The position numbers were made by a program, and so were the translations under genes. Positions 36,488-44,406 of a stretch of DNA of 64,000 nucleotides are shown here, in pieces. Where the stretch lies: positions 248,001 to 312,000 of the forward strand of contig NZ_JAGGMI010000003.1 of assembly GCF_017875235.1 (NCBI RefSeq), given 5' to 3'. Under the pieces are notes generated by a model that was not told where the DNA came from, searched no databases, and worked only from the letters and a program-made list of their open reading frames with translations. The DNA is from Asticcacaulis solisilvae (GTDB lineage: Bacteria; Pseudomonadota; Alphaproteobacteria; Caulobacterales; Caulobacteraceae). Within the stretch, counting starts at the first letter, position 1, and each line of letters starts with the position of its first letter.

Positions 36488-38422
36488 CTAGTTAGCCGTG
36501 GCCGCCGGTTTGCCGGAGAACGCCGAGGCAATAAATGCATCCATGGCCTTGAGGATCATCAGCCTCTGTTCGGCATTCCTTGGGCTGTGCGGCATGAACT
36601 TCACCGGCAGGTAGGTAACGGCCTTGCCGGCCTTGGTCATGGCGTCCCTCATCCGCTCGCTCTGCCTGTAGCTGATGATGGGATCTGCCTCGCCATGGAT
36701 CAGAAGCAGCGGCGCCTTGATGGCCTCGACGTGATTGATCGGCGACGTGGCGTGGATGGTTTTCGCGTCCATCAGCGGCTGGCCGATCACCTCACGCCAG
36801 TATTCGATGCCGTAACCACCCCACCAGAAATCGTTGGCGGCTTCGAGTTGCTGGGCCAGGTCCGAAATGCCGGCGCCCGACACCCCGCAGGCATAGGTGT
36901 CCGGCATAAAGGCCAGCGACGCCTGGGCTAGATACCCGCCCCACGACCAGCCGACGACACAGACCTTTGCTGAATCGATCATGCCCTGGGCCTTCAGGTA
37001 GCGGACGCCGTCCTCCAGGTCCGTCGTCATCTTGTCGAGGTTCTTGTTGCCGGCGCGTTGGAAGGCGTCGCCAAAGCCGGCCGATCCCCGGTACTGCGGC
37101 TGAAGCACGACATAGCCGCGCGACGCCAGGTACTGCGCCTCGTAACCGAAGCCGTAGACGTCGCGCGCCGCCGGCCCGCCGTGCGGCAGGACGATAAGCG
37201 GGGCATTGGCCGGCGTGTCCTTGCGCCTGGTGACGTAGGCCGGAATGTCCAAACCATCGCGCGCCTTGTAAGTCACATAGGACATTTCAGCCAAAGGCTG
37301 GCCTTCCAGCTCAGGATAGTTGACCTCGACCTGGGACAGGTCCTTGGCTTCGGCATCGTAGTAGTAATAGCTGTCAGGCGCGTCCGGCGCCGACACCATC
37401 AGGACGACATCCTTTTCGTCCTGCGATACGTCGACCACCGTGACCGTCGCCTGGGGAAAGGCCTTCTGGACGCCGGCCGTGATCTTCAGCCGGTAGGGAT
37501 CTATCCATTCGGTGTGGACGCGGTCGGTTACCGTCGTAATCCCTATCACGCGCCCCAGCCTGTCGAAGACGATATCCAGGTCCTTGTTGGCGACCGTACG
37601 AAAAAGCGTCTTCTGGGACGATGCGAAATCATATTTGTAGATCGACCCCACGCCCTTGCTGTAGTCGAATTCGCTCCAGTAAAGCGCGTTTTCGAATTCG
37701 GAATAGTCGCAGTTGACGTAGTAGACCTTGTCCTGCTTCGGCAGTTTCAGCGTCTGCACCTTACCGCCCGGTTCGGCGCGGTAGCGGAATATCATGCTTT
37801 CCGCTCCGTAGCTGACCTTGCCGTCCGGCGCGTCAGCCGACATCCGTTCCCGCCCCTTGCTGTCGAAGAAATGCAGGCTGCCGTCAAGCAGGACCGGCCC
37901 GACCTTCCACTTGCCGGTCCGGACCTCGGTCAGGTAGGTGGTCTTGCCGCCGAAAGTAATGACATAGGGTTCCGGCCCGTCCACAAAGCGAATGATCGGC
38001 ATTAAGTCGGCGGCTTCGATCTTGTCGCCGCCGCGCGCCAGCAACGGCCGGACGTATTTCGCATCCCTGGTCACGACCATAGGCGAATAGTCCATGACCC
38101 GGACATAGGTGTTTTGTTCCTGCTCCTTGGACTTTACGTAAACCGCCAGATAATCGTTGTTGATCCAGTCGACGCCTTCCAGGTTGATAACGCCACCGGA
38201 CATGGTCTTCTCGGTTTCGTCCGCCAGGTCGAGAATGACGACCTCGTTGCCGCGCACCCAGGCCAGATGGGTTCCGTCCGGCGAAATCTGCGGCCTGCTG
38301 GCATAGTCGTCGCGCGTAAACCACTCGGGCTTGAGGCCGTCGGCTGGCGTTTCCGCCGCCTCGCCAACAGATAACATGGCGAATGCCGCGCATATGGCGA
38401 TGAAAACCGGACGGCCCAGCAT
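36488..38422 (-). CDS. Exported S9 family prolyl oligopeptidase-type peptidase
   Basis: This 644-aa serine peptidase has a signal peptide (1-22), a beta-propeller-like region (about 40-370), and an alpha/beta-hydrolase domain. The catalytic triad is visible: S493 in 'GWSWGGYL', D580 in 'HGEADPIIS', and H612 in 'KFMPHSPRN'. 'LPHGGPAARDVYGF' marks the oxyanion region. GGAGGGGACA precedes ATG 38422. It is probably a periplasmic di- or oligopeptidase; the exact S9 subfamily (S9C-like) is inferred. Confidence 0.93.
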   Translation of the reverse strand: MLGRPVFIAICAAFAMLSVGEAAETPADGLKPEWFTRDDYASRPQISPDGTHLAWVRGNEVVILDLADETEKTMSGGVINLEGVDWINNDYLAVYVKSKEQEQNTYVRVMDYSPMVVTRDAKYVRPLLARGGDKIEAADLMPIIRFVDGPEPYVITFGGKTTYLTEVRTGKWKVGPVLLDGSLHFFDSKGRERMSADAPDGKVSYGAESMIFRYRAEPGGKVQTLKLPKQDKVYYVNCDYSEFENALYWSEFDYSKGVGSIYKYDFASSQKTLFRTVANKDLDIVFDRLGRVIGITTVTDRVHTEWIDPYRLKITAGVQKAFPQATVTVVDVSQDEKDVVLMVSAPDAPDSYYYYDAEAKDLSQVEVNYPELEGQPLAEMSYVTYKARDGLDIPAYVTRRKDTPANAPLIVLPHGGPAARDVYGFGYEAQYLASRGYVVLQPQYRGSAGFGDAFQRAGNKNLDKMTTDLEDGVRYLKAQGMIDSAKVCVVGWSWGGYLAQASLAFMPDTYACGVSGAGISDLAQQLEAANDFWWGGYGIEYWREVIGQPLMDAKTIHATSPINHVEAIKAPLLLIHGEADPIISYRQSERMRDAMTKAGKAVTYLPVKFMPHSPRNAEQRLMILKAMDAFIASAFSGKPAATAN

Positions 38423-38566
38423 TGTCCCCTCCCCGAAGCCCTGCGGGCAGACTATCTCTGTATGACGTATTTTTCAATATTCACGCGGCCTTAACCGTGT
38501 CTGCTCACGGCCTCTCAACCCTGTTGGCTTATAACTCCCTTATCAATTTCCGAGCAGAAGGCGCGA

Positions 38567-39529
38567 ATGGAACGAATGCGGGGCATGAGGCTGGGCGCGC
38601 TGATCAGCGCAGCGCTTCTCTGCGCTATCACGTCTTTTAGCCCCGCTGGCGCCGGTTCCGATGACGCGACCACCACCGCCGTCAAGCGTTACTTCCTGGC
38701 CGAGGCCAATGCTCGTTGCCAGTTGCTCGACGGCGCGACCGCCATGGCCGTGACCTCGGGCTATGTTCAGGCGCGCAACGCCCTGATCCGCTCGACCGGC
38801 GGCATGCAGAGCCTGACGCCCTATCTCGGCCAGGCCCGCGCCGCCGCGCAATCCGTCGCCTGCGACGCACCACAACTGCTCAACGAAGCCGCCGCTGCCG
38901 CCAATGCCTATCGCGCCTTCGCCACCCAGACGCGCCTGAGCCTGCCCGGCGCGCACGCCGAATGGATCGGTACCCGCGCGCACGGCACCGAGCCTGGCTG
39001 GCGGCTGGCGCAATACCAGTCAAACGCCGACGCCGACCTGGCGCTGGGGTTATACGGCACGCTCAGTGACAATCGCTTTACCGTCATGGCCGATTTTCAT
39101 GACGGCGAAAAGCCTTACGCCGCCCGCCTGATCGTCCGCGACCCGCAGGTTGCACAGAACGGCCTGATCGGCCGCGCCACGGGGTCATTGAGCGATACCA
39201 TTCCGCTCGGCTTTGGGTCGGGGGTGCGGACCTTCCTAGCCAGCGACAGCCAGGAGACCGAGGCCGAGATCAAGCCGCGCGTCAGGGCCAACCTGATCGG
39301 CGTCTCCGCCAGCGGCGACTATGTCGGCGACCAGGGCCCGGTGGCGGTCAAGCGCTTCGATTTCCCGAGCCGCGCCTGGCGGGCCATCGCCCCGCTCGAT
39401 CCGCGCGAGGACATCGTCATCGCCTTCGATTTCCGTGACGGTACCCAATATGCGCGCTTCGAAGTCGGCGACTTCATCACCGGCCTCGGCTATGTCCGCA
39501 TGCCGTCGGTGTACGGAAAATCGTTGTAG
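38567..39529 (+). CDS. Hypothetical secreted protein
   Basis: This 320-aa protein has a signal peptide ('LGALISAALLCAITSFSPAGA', about 9-29). Two parts can be seen: a helical N-terminal domain with two conserved-looking cysteines ('ANARCQLLDG' and 'SVACDAPQLL'), and a beta-rich C-terminal domain ('RFTVMADFHDGEKPYAARLIV', shortened to 'VMADFHDGEKPYAARLIV'). AGAAGGCGCGA precedes the ATG. It is convergent with the kinase gene, 3 bp between stops. Family not recognised. Confidence 0.75.
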   Translation: MERMRGMRLGALISAALLCAITSFSPAGAGSDDATTTAVKRYFLAEANARCQLLDGATAMAVTSGYVQARNALIRSTGGMQSLTPYLGQARAAAQSVACDAPQLLNEAAAAANAYRAFATQTRLSLPGAHAEWIGTRAHGTEPGWRLAQYQSNADADLALGLYGTLSDNRFTVMADFHDGEKPYAARLIVRDPQVAQNGLIGRATGSLSDTIPLGFGSGVRTFLASDSQETEAEIKPRVRANLIGVSASGDYVGDQGPVAVKRFDFPSRAWRAIAPLDPREDIVIAFDFRDGTQYARFEVGDFITGLGYVRMPSVYGKSL

Positions 39530-39532
39530 GAC

Positions 39533-41347
39533 TTAGCTCTTCGGCGGCCGCACGACGAAATCGCCGAAATGCCGCAGAACTTCCGGAGTGGCATTGTAAT
39601 CGGCCAGCGGATCCGCCGCGCGGACCAACGGCGCCTGAGGGGATTCCTGCGCCTGAGCGGTAACCGGCTCGGCCTCGGGCAATTCCAGCAATAGCTGCTG
39701 CGCCACCACCGGCAGACGCACCGTCACCGTCGTGCCTTCCCCGACGTCCGAATGTATCGACACCTCACCGCCGTGCAGATGCGTCATCGCCTTGACGATC
39801 GACAGGCCAAGGCCTGTGCCCTGAGCCTTCATGTCGGCCGCTCCCGCCTGCTCATACGGCAGGCCCATGCGGTGCAGATCATCCGGCGCGATGCCGATGC
39901 CGGTATCAGCCACGATCAGCGTCACAGCCTCCTCACCCGGCTCCAACGTCAGGCGAACGTCACCGCCGCGCGGCGTGAACTTGACGGCGTTCGACAGCAG
40001 GTTCAGCGCGATCTGTTTGATGGCGCGCTTGTCGGCGGTCACCGGCACACTCTGTTGCGGCAGCTGACTGAAAATCTCGATGCCCTTGTCGTGCGCCTGG
40101 CCGCGCATCAGGCGCAGGGCCTGCGATACCGGTTCGCGGACGTCGAAGGTTTCCAGCTGCAGTTCGTACTTCTGGGCCTCGATCTTCGACATGTCGAGCA
40201 CGTCATTGATCATGTCGAGAACGTGCTGGCCCGACTCCCAGATCAGCTGGGCATATTCGGCGTATTTCGTCGGCATGGGGCCGAACATTTGCAGGCGCAT
40301 GATGTCGGAAAAGCCGATGACGGCGTTCAGCGGCGTGCGCAGTTCGTGGCTCATGCTGGCCAGGAAGCGCGTCTTGCCGTGGCTGGAAGTCTCGGCCTCG
40401 GCGCGCGCCGCCTCCAACGCGGCTTCGCGCGCGTGCTGCAAGGACCCGTCGTGCAGGACGCCGTAGAGCCGGTCGTCGGACGCCCGGCGCAGCGACAGCA
40501 GCAGGTAGTGATCGAGCGCTGCGTGCGGCATGAAACCGACATCGGCCCTCCCCCGGGTCAGGGCGGTTTCAATGGCGGCAATGACCGCGGGCCGGTCGGG
40601 AACATGGACCGCGCCGGTCAGGCCGTTCTGCATCAGCTGGTTGAGGTCCAGTCCCGGTGGCGCCTCGCCATAGGCCGACTGGACGCGCCCCGCCTCATCC
40701 AGGCTCAGGACCAGGTGCGGCTGTTCGGTCAGGACCTTGAGCAGGCGGGCCCGCGCCTCCTCGCTGTCGACGGCGCGTTCGGTGCGCACCCTGAGCGCCG
40801 GCAGCAGGCCAAGGCTCAGCGCCGCCAGGGTCAGGAGGACGGCGATCAGCGACAGCCAGAAGCCTTCCTGTTCGTCGGGCATGTGCACGGCGCCGGACAG
40901 ACTGACCAGGGCCGAGAAAAGCCCGGCCATCAGCGACAGCGCCACACCCAGCGAAATCAGCGAACGCTGGTTGAGGACGATCGCCGCCGCCATCGGCATG
41001 GCGACCCAGATGGCCAGCGGCCCGGCGATACCGCCGGTGATGGATACTGCGGTCAGCGAAGCCAGGCTCCAGCCCCAGACCAGCACCCGCCTCATCAGAG
41101 GCGTATCGCGGTTCAGCAGCGCTATGGCACCGATGCCGGGAAAGGTCATGACGACGACCGCCGCCAGCACGAACAGTGATGCCGGCAGGAACAGGAGCCC
41201 GACCAGGCCCAGCAGCAGGCAGCCCGACCAGCCGAGATGCCAGGCGATAACGGCCGCGCCCACGCCTCCGCCTTCGGGGCGGAATGCGCTCGAATCGTTC
41301 GAGAAATAGGACTTTAGCGGCAAGCGGAAAACTCTGTTCGTTGGCAA
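39533..41347 (-). CDS. DivJ-like membrane sensor histidine kinase
   Basis: This 604-aa protein has an N-terminal membrane region with about six spans, a linker with a PAS-like segment (about 205-310), the HisKA domain with phospho-acceptor H334 in 'SHELRTPLNAVIGFSDIM', and a HATPase domain with 'NLLSNAVKFTPRGG', 'DTGIGIAPDDL' and 'GTGLGLSIVKAM'. Length, layout, H position and the sequence 'KYAEYAQLIWESGQHVLDMI' agree with Caulobacter DivJ, the kinase of DivK and PleD controlling stalked-cell fate. Orthology is inferred. No ATG lies upstream; TTG 41347 or a GTG at about 41260 may be the start. Confidence 0.8.
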   Translation of the reverse strand: MPTNRVFRLPLKSYFSNDSSAFRPEGGGVGAAVIAWHLGWSGCLLLGLVGLLFLPASLFVLAAVVVMTFPGIGAIALLNRDTPLMRRVLVWGWSLASLTAVSITGGIAGPLAIWVAMPMAAAIVLNQRSLISLGVALSLMAGLFSALVSLSGAVHMPDEQEGFWLSLIAVLLTLAALSLGLLPALRVRTERAVDSEEARARLLKVLTEQPHLVLSLDEAGRVQSAYGEAPPGLDLNQLMQNGLTGAVHVPDRPAVIAAIETALTRGRADVGFMPHAALDHYLLLSLRRASDDRLYGVLHDGSLQHAREAALEAARAEAETSSHGKTRFLASMSHELRTPLNAVIGFSDIMRLQMFGPMPTKYAEYAQLIWESGQHVLDMINDVLDMSKIEAQKYELQLETFDVREPVSQALRLMRGQAHDKGIEIFSQLPQQSVPVTADKRAIKQIALNLLSNAVKFTPRGGDVRLTLEPGEEAVTLIVADTGIGIAPDDLHRMGLPYEQAGAADMKAQGTGLGLSIVKAMTHLHGGEVSIHSDVGEGTTVTVRLPVVAQQLLLELPEAEPVTAQAQESPQAPLVRAADPLADYNATPEVLRHFGDFVVRPPKS

Positions 41348-41912
41348 ACCCTTGTATTTTAGCCGGATTCCGTCCCGTTACGAAACTTATCGCGCCTTAA
41401 GGGAGAAATACCGGCGGTAATCGCTGAAACAGTACGATTCGGGATACAGCCACAGGCTGTGAATACCATGGACAGCCGCCAGCCGCCGCACACAATTTAC
41501 ACCTGATTTGGCCGTAATTCAGTTCAGGGCCGCAAACGACTGATACTTGCCCCCTTTAGTACCAAAAAGGCGTTATATCGCAGTGGCTTCGGACAGCCTT
41601 CCACATATCGCGCTTTATCCCAATACCGTCACAGCCCGGACGGAACTGTTCCATTATGGCAAAAGTTAGCCCGCATTGGGTCAAACCACATCGCTCTCTT
41701 ATAAGTTTCGGCGCATCAATCAGGGGCTCTGCAAGGCAAGCCTGCTGGCGGACGGGTTCCATTACCTCCCGGCAATCCCGAATCCGTCCGCCCTATGCGC
41801 CAGAATGGTACAGACATGCCGTGCAGAACGGGGAAAATGCCGCGAAACAAGGCGGCCGTGGTGCTGATGACAGATATCAGCATATGTATTGTTCAGGGCT
41901 GGAAACGTGAAA
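41348..41912. other. 565-bp intergenic region with a long inverted repeat
   Basis: It lies between the divergent kinase gene and a small membrane-protein gene. A perfect 9-bp inverted repeat, GGCGGACGG (41747-41755) and CCGTCCGCC (41784-41792), encloses 28 nt. Short frames here have no protein-like features. Promoters of both flanking genes must lie here. No riboswitch class was recognised. Confidence 0.45.
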
Positions 41913-42101
41913 ATGGCGTCAATTGTCGAAACCACTCAGGTCGTAGCTGTACTGGCACTCCTGCCGATTATCCTGGTGTGCCTGCTGATTATGGAACCCT
42001 TTGACCACATCCGCTTCCGGATGCCCAAATGGCCCCGGGTGCGCGTGACGCGGCAAAAGGCCACTCGGACCCGTCCGGCGCTTGAGTCCGAACTGGCGTA
42101 G
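41913..42101 (+). CDS. Small membrane protein
   Basis: This 62-aa protein has one strong hydrophobic segment ('VVAVLALLPIILVCLLIM', about 9-26) followed by a basic cytoplasmic-type tail ('RMPKWPRVRVTRQKATRTR'). The start at 41913 gives a proper membrane anchor; its ribosome site is weak. It is followed after 41 bp by another small membrane protein. Function unknown. Confidence 0.5.
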   Translation: MASIVETTQVVAVLALLPIILVCLLIMEPFDHIRFRMPKWPRVRVTRQKATRTRPALESELA

Positions 42102-42142
42102 AACTTGCTGTGCTTCCGCGCATAACCGTGGAGGAAACAGAA

Positions 42143-42259
42143 ATGACAACGGTATTGGATATCGCGCGCGGCATGGCGCTCCTGCCCCTGGCCCTGGTTC
42201 TGGCGCTGTTTCTGGGCGTGCGGGAGATGGTCAGCAAGCGCGGGCGACAGACGGTATAG
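42143..42259 (+). CDS. Very small membrane protein (38 aa)
   Basis: The ATG is preceded by GTGGAGGAAACAGAA, a good ribosome site. The protein has one hydrophobic helix ('GMALLPLALVLALFLGV', about 10-26) and a basic end ('VSKRGRQTV'). With the 41913 gene it may form a two-gene unit of small membrane proteins. Function unknown. Confidence 0.5.
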   Translation: MTTVLDIARGMALLPLALVLALFLGVREMVSKRGRQTV

Positions 42260-42419
42260 TTTCTCGATAAACCTTCGCATCCCTTTCTTAGATCCAGCCC
42301 TATTGGAGTTGGACACGACGGTGGGATTGGCTACGCTGCGCTCCGCCGAACTCGTGACATGTTCCACATGTCACTCGTTTCGAACCCAGTGGGTGAGAAG
42401 CCGCACCGGCCAGATATTT

Positions 42420-42456
42420 AAAAAGCCAGGCATCCCGGGGGATGCCTGGCTTTTTT
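42420..42456. terminator. Perfect bidirectional terminator at the island edge
   Basis: AAAAAGCCAGGCATCCC (42420-42436) and its exact complement GGGATGCCTGGCTTTTT (42439-42455) surround two G. It terminates in both directions and lies directly 3' of the tRNA-Ser-like end on the minus strand, where a tRNA terminator would be expected. Confidence 0.92.
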
Positions 42457-42459
42457 AAA

Positions 42460-42477
42460 TGGCGGAGACGGTGGGAT
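42460..42477 (-). other. tRNA-Ser 3'-end remnant, probable integration (att) site
   Basis: On the minus strand this reads ATCCCACCGTCTCCGCCA: the 3' side of a T-stem, a 7-nt acceptor strand, discriminator G and CCA, as in a tRNA-Ser. The rest of a tRNA is absent. An 18-bp 3'-end duplicate is typical of att sites left by tRNA-targeting integrases. A 12-bp part (GACGGTGGGATT) also occurs at 42317-42328. Confidence 0.6.
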
Positions 42478-42548
42478 ACTCTCCCAACATTTCAACCCCA
42501 AAGAAATCCCCGTGTAGCAACGAACAAGCGCCTAGTGGGAATAGAAAC

Positions 42549-42586
42549 TGTGTACCAGTTTTGTGTACCAGTGCAATTAATTGCAC
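42549..42586 (+). repeat. Direct repeat plus perfect palindrome in the RT leader
   Basis: TGTGTACCAGT occurs at 42549-42559 and 42562-42572 (13-bp period). It runs directly into GTGCAATTAATTGCAC (42571-42586), a perfect 16-bp palindrome. The palindrome's core recurs after the RT gene at 44012-44025. Confidence 0.75.
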
Positions 42587-42634
42587 GGAAAAATGCAGAG
42601 CCGCTACGGCTTAACGTATCAGCAAGGCAGTCGC

Positions 42635-42673
42635 GGGTAACCAACGTTCGATAATCCACAGCATTTGTTACCC
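42635..42673 (+). ncRNA. Predicted stem-loop in the reverse-transcriptase leader
   Basis: GGGTAAC (42635-42641) and GTTACCC (42667-42673) pair with a 25-nt loop. The arms can be extended to 10 nt with one mismatch. The structure ends 10 nt before the RT ATG. With the upstream palindrome it makes a structured non-coding leader of about 200 nt. Several RT-based defence systems use a non-coding RNA at this position, so an RNA gene is possible but not shown. Confidence 0.35.
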
Positions 42674-42683
42674 CCGAGTTGCC

Positions 42684-43997
42684 ATGATCACTTTGAAGAT
42701 ATCGGGGCATTTGCTGGCCCTATCCGCCAATGACCCGCCATTCAAAGAAATTGCCAAGACAATCCAGGCCGCATACCGGCGCAAAAAGAAGCTATGGAAA
42801 GCGATTGAAGGCGCGCAGACCCTTGCAGACTTGAAGCAGGCTCAACATTTTTACGCCGCCTCGCCTTCCGTAAAACTCACGTACTTTCTCGATGAAGCTA
42901 AAAACAGCGCTAACAAAAAGACCGAGAGTTTCGGCCACTATGACGCATTATCCAAGGCGACAAATCTGTTCGCTCCAATAGATGAGCCCGTGGCCGTTAT
43001 TGGCAAACGGATCAATCCAACTAAGGGGCCACGCCCCTACTGCTCATTTGGAATAAAACATAAAGTTGGGCAGAAGATCATCGCGGAGCTTGTGCAACAG
43101 CAGTTTGCCCCAAAGCCCTATCAGTACAATGTTTCAGGTAAGGGCATTCAAAAAGCGGTGGTCGAAATCAAAAAGCTTGTCGCCGCCGGCTATAATTCAG
43201 TCCTCCGACTGGACGTCAAAAAATTCTTTGACAGCTTTCACCATGATGCTCTAACCACGGCGCTACCGGTAGATAAAGGGCTATTGCAGCACTGTGCTAT
43301 CGGGAAGCACTACGACGCTGAAGTGGTTACGCAGAGTACCGCGCAATCGTTCCTCAGCGCTCTGGAGAAATACGCCGATCTCGTCAGTCACGCGGGTATA
43401 CCGCTCGGCAGCGCGGCGTCGCCAATTATCGCAAGCTACTTCATGTCAAAGCTCGACGTGACGTTGCCCGAAGGAGCGGTCTGCGTAAATTACGTGGACG
43501 ACTTCTTGGTTCTCGCCAAAAGCGACCAATTGGCGGCCGAAGCGCACAAAGCCTTGCAGTCGGCTTTGAACGACTTATCCGTTGGTGATTTTGAGCTGCT
43601 CGAAAAACCGAGCAGCTCACCCTCCAAAATCTTCCATTTCTTAGGCCATACTTTTGAATTTGGCGCAGGTGGCAAACTGCACGTAACAGTCACACAAGCC
43701 AATTTTCAGAAAGTTTCAGACTTTGCCGCGAAGGAATTCTTCGCATTAGAAGACAGCCTCAATGGGGGCGTCGCGCTACATAATCAAGCTGGTTATCACG
43801 CACTTGCCCTCACCTATTCGAAACACCTTTATAGCTGGCTCGCGACGTTCTCCGAGGTCGACAACTTTGTGGATTTAGCGTCCGAGATAGAAGACTGGAT
43901 CGCCTCCTATTGCCATTTGGCCCAGGTGCCGCTTGATACGGTTAAAAAAGTCAAACTTTCCAAGCATCGGGAGGCGTTGGAATATAGCTTGTCATAA
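42684..43997 (+). CDS. Stand-alone reverse transcriptase (putative defence-associated RT)
   Basis: This 437-aa RT has motif A with D177 ('SVLRLDVKKFFDSF'), the 'GIPLGSAASPIIASYFM' block (238-254), the catalytic YVDD (270-273, 'CVNYVDDFLVLAKS'), and 'FHFLGHTF' (317-324). There is no group II intron maturase or endonuclease domain and no intron RNA, so it is not a mobile intron protein. About 100 residues precede and 110 follow the palm, unlike a minimal retron RT. It fits the unknown-group/DRT class, whose members protect against phages; the subgroup cannot be assigned here. There is no clear ribosome site. Base composition is lower in G+C than the backbone. Confidence 0.88.
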   Translation: MITLKISGHLLALSANDPPFKEIAKTIQAAYRRKKKLWKAIEGAQTLADLKQAQHFYAASPSVKLTYFLDEAKNSANKKTESFGHYDALSKATNLFAPIDEPVAVIGKRINPTKGPRPYCSFGIKHKVGQKIIAELVQQQFAPKPYQYNVSGKGIQKAVVEIKKLVAAGYNSVLRLDVKKFFDSFHHDALTTALPVDKGLLQHCAIGKHYDAEVVTQSTAQSFLSALEKYADLVSHAGIPLGSAASPIIASYFMSKLDVTLPEGAVCVNYVDDFLVLAKSDQLAAEAHKALQSALNDLSVGDFELLEKPSSSPSKIFHFLGHTFEFGAGGKLHVTVTQANFQKVSDFAAKEFFALEDSLNGGVALHNQAGYHALALTYSKHLYSWLATFSEVDNFVDLASEIEDWIASYCHLAQVPLDTVKKVKLSKHREALEYSLS

Positions 43998-44011
43998 ACG
44001 GGAATGGCCGC

Positions 44012-44025
44012 GCAATTAATTGCAC
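44012..44025. repeat. Second copy of the GCAATTAATTGCAC palindrome, 3' of the RT gene
   Basis: The 14 bases are identical to those at 42573-42586 upstream of the RT gene, so the gene is bracketed by the same palindrome. It lies 14 bp after the RT stop. Confidence 0.75.
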
Positions 44026-44100
44026 AAGCTGCTCTCCCCTAAAGATTGTGGTTGACTTTCGTGAAAATTGAAACAGCTAATCTTGTCAAGGGAGTGGCTA

Positions 44101-44403
44101 ATGGTAAAACCAATAGATCTGGGCGTTATCAAATTTGCTCGGCGAAAAGACGCAGATCAGTATTTTAAAGACATGCTATCACGCTATTCAATAGGCGATG
44201 TGTTGAATGAAAATGACACCACAGTCCTAAGTGCGTTGCTAAAGAGACATCCAGATTACGATCGGAAGGTTGGAAGCGGGGTTGCTCGATTTGACGTAAT
44301 ACTAGCCGACTACGGGACACACTGCTTCCGGATAATACGTACTGACGGAACAAAAGAGCGCTTCTCCTACCCGACGTGTATCTCAGGAAAAAGTCGGGAT
44401 TAA
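44101..44403 (+). CDS. DUF3223 (DCL-like) family protein
   Basis: This 100-aa protein shows the DUF3223 pattern: a helical start ('FARRKDADQYFKDMLSRYS'), 'LLKRHPDYDRKVGSG' (46-60), 'FDVILADYGTHCFRIIRTDG' (64-83), and a final 'FSYPTCIS'. The family is named after the plant DCL domain, linked to RNA or ribosome metabolism; the bacterial role is unknown. ATG 44101 follows AAGGGAGTGGCTA. It is 3 bp upstream of the HamA-like gene, so the two are almost certainly cotranscribed. Confidence 0.8.
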   Translation: MVKPIDLGVIKFARRKDADQYFKDMLSRYSIGDVLNENDTTVLSALLKRHPDYDRKVGSGVARFDVILADYGTHCFRIIRTDGTKERFSYPTCISGKSRD

Positions 44404-44406
44404 CCC

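Noticed and set aside
42300-42420. Possible complete tRNA gene containing TTTCGAACCC and GACGGTGGGATT
   Set aside because: No consistent acceptor, D or anticodon arm could be folded on either strand; only the 18-bp 3'-end match at 42460-42477 is kept.
42480-43997. Group II intron with its maturase
   Set aside because: The RT lacks maturase and endonuclease domains, and no intron domain V/VI-like structure follows the gene.
42480-43997. Retron
   Set aside because: The leader has palindromes, but no a1/a2 inverted repeat pairing msr with msd was found and the typical retron VTG region after the YxDD box was not recognised.
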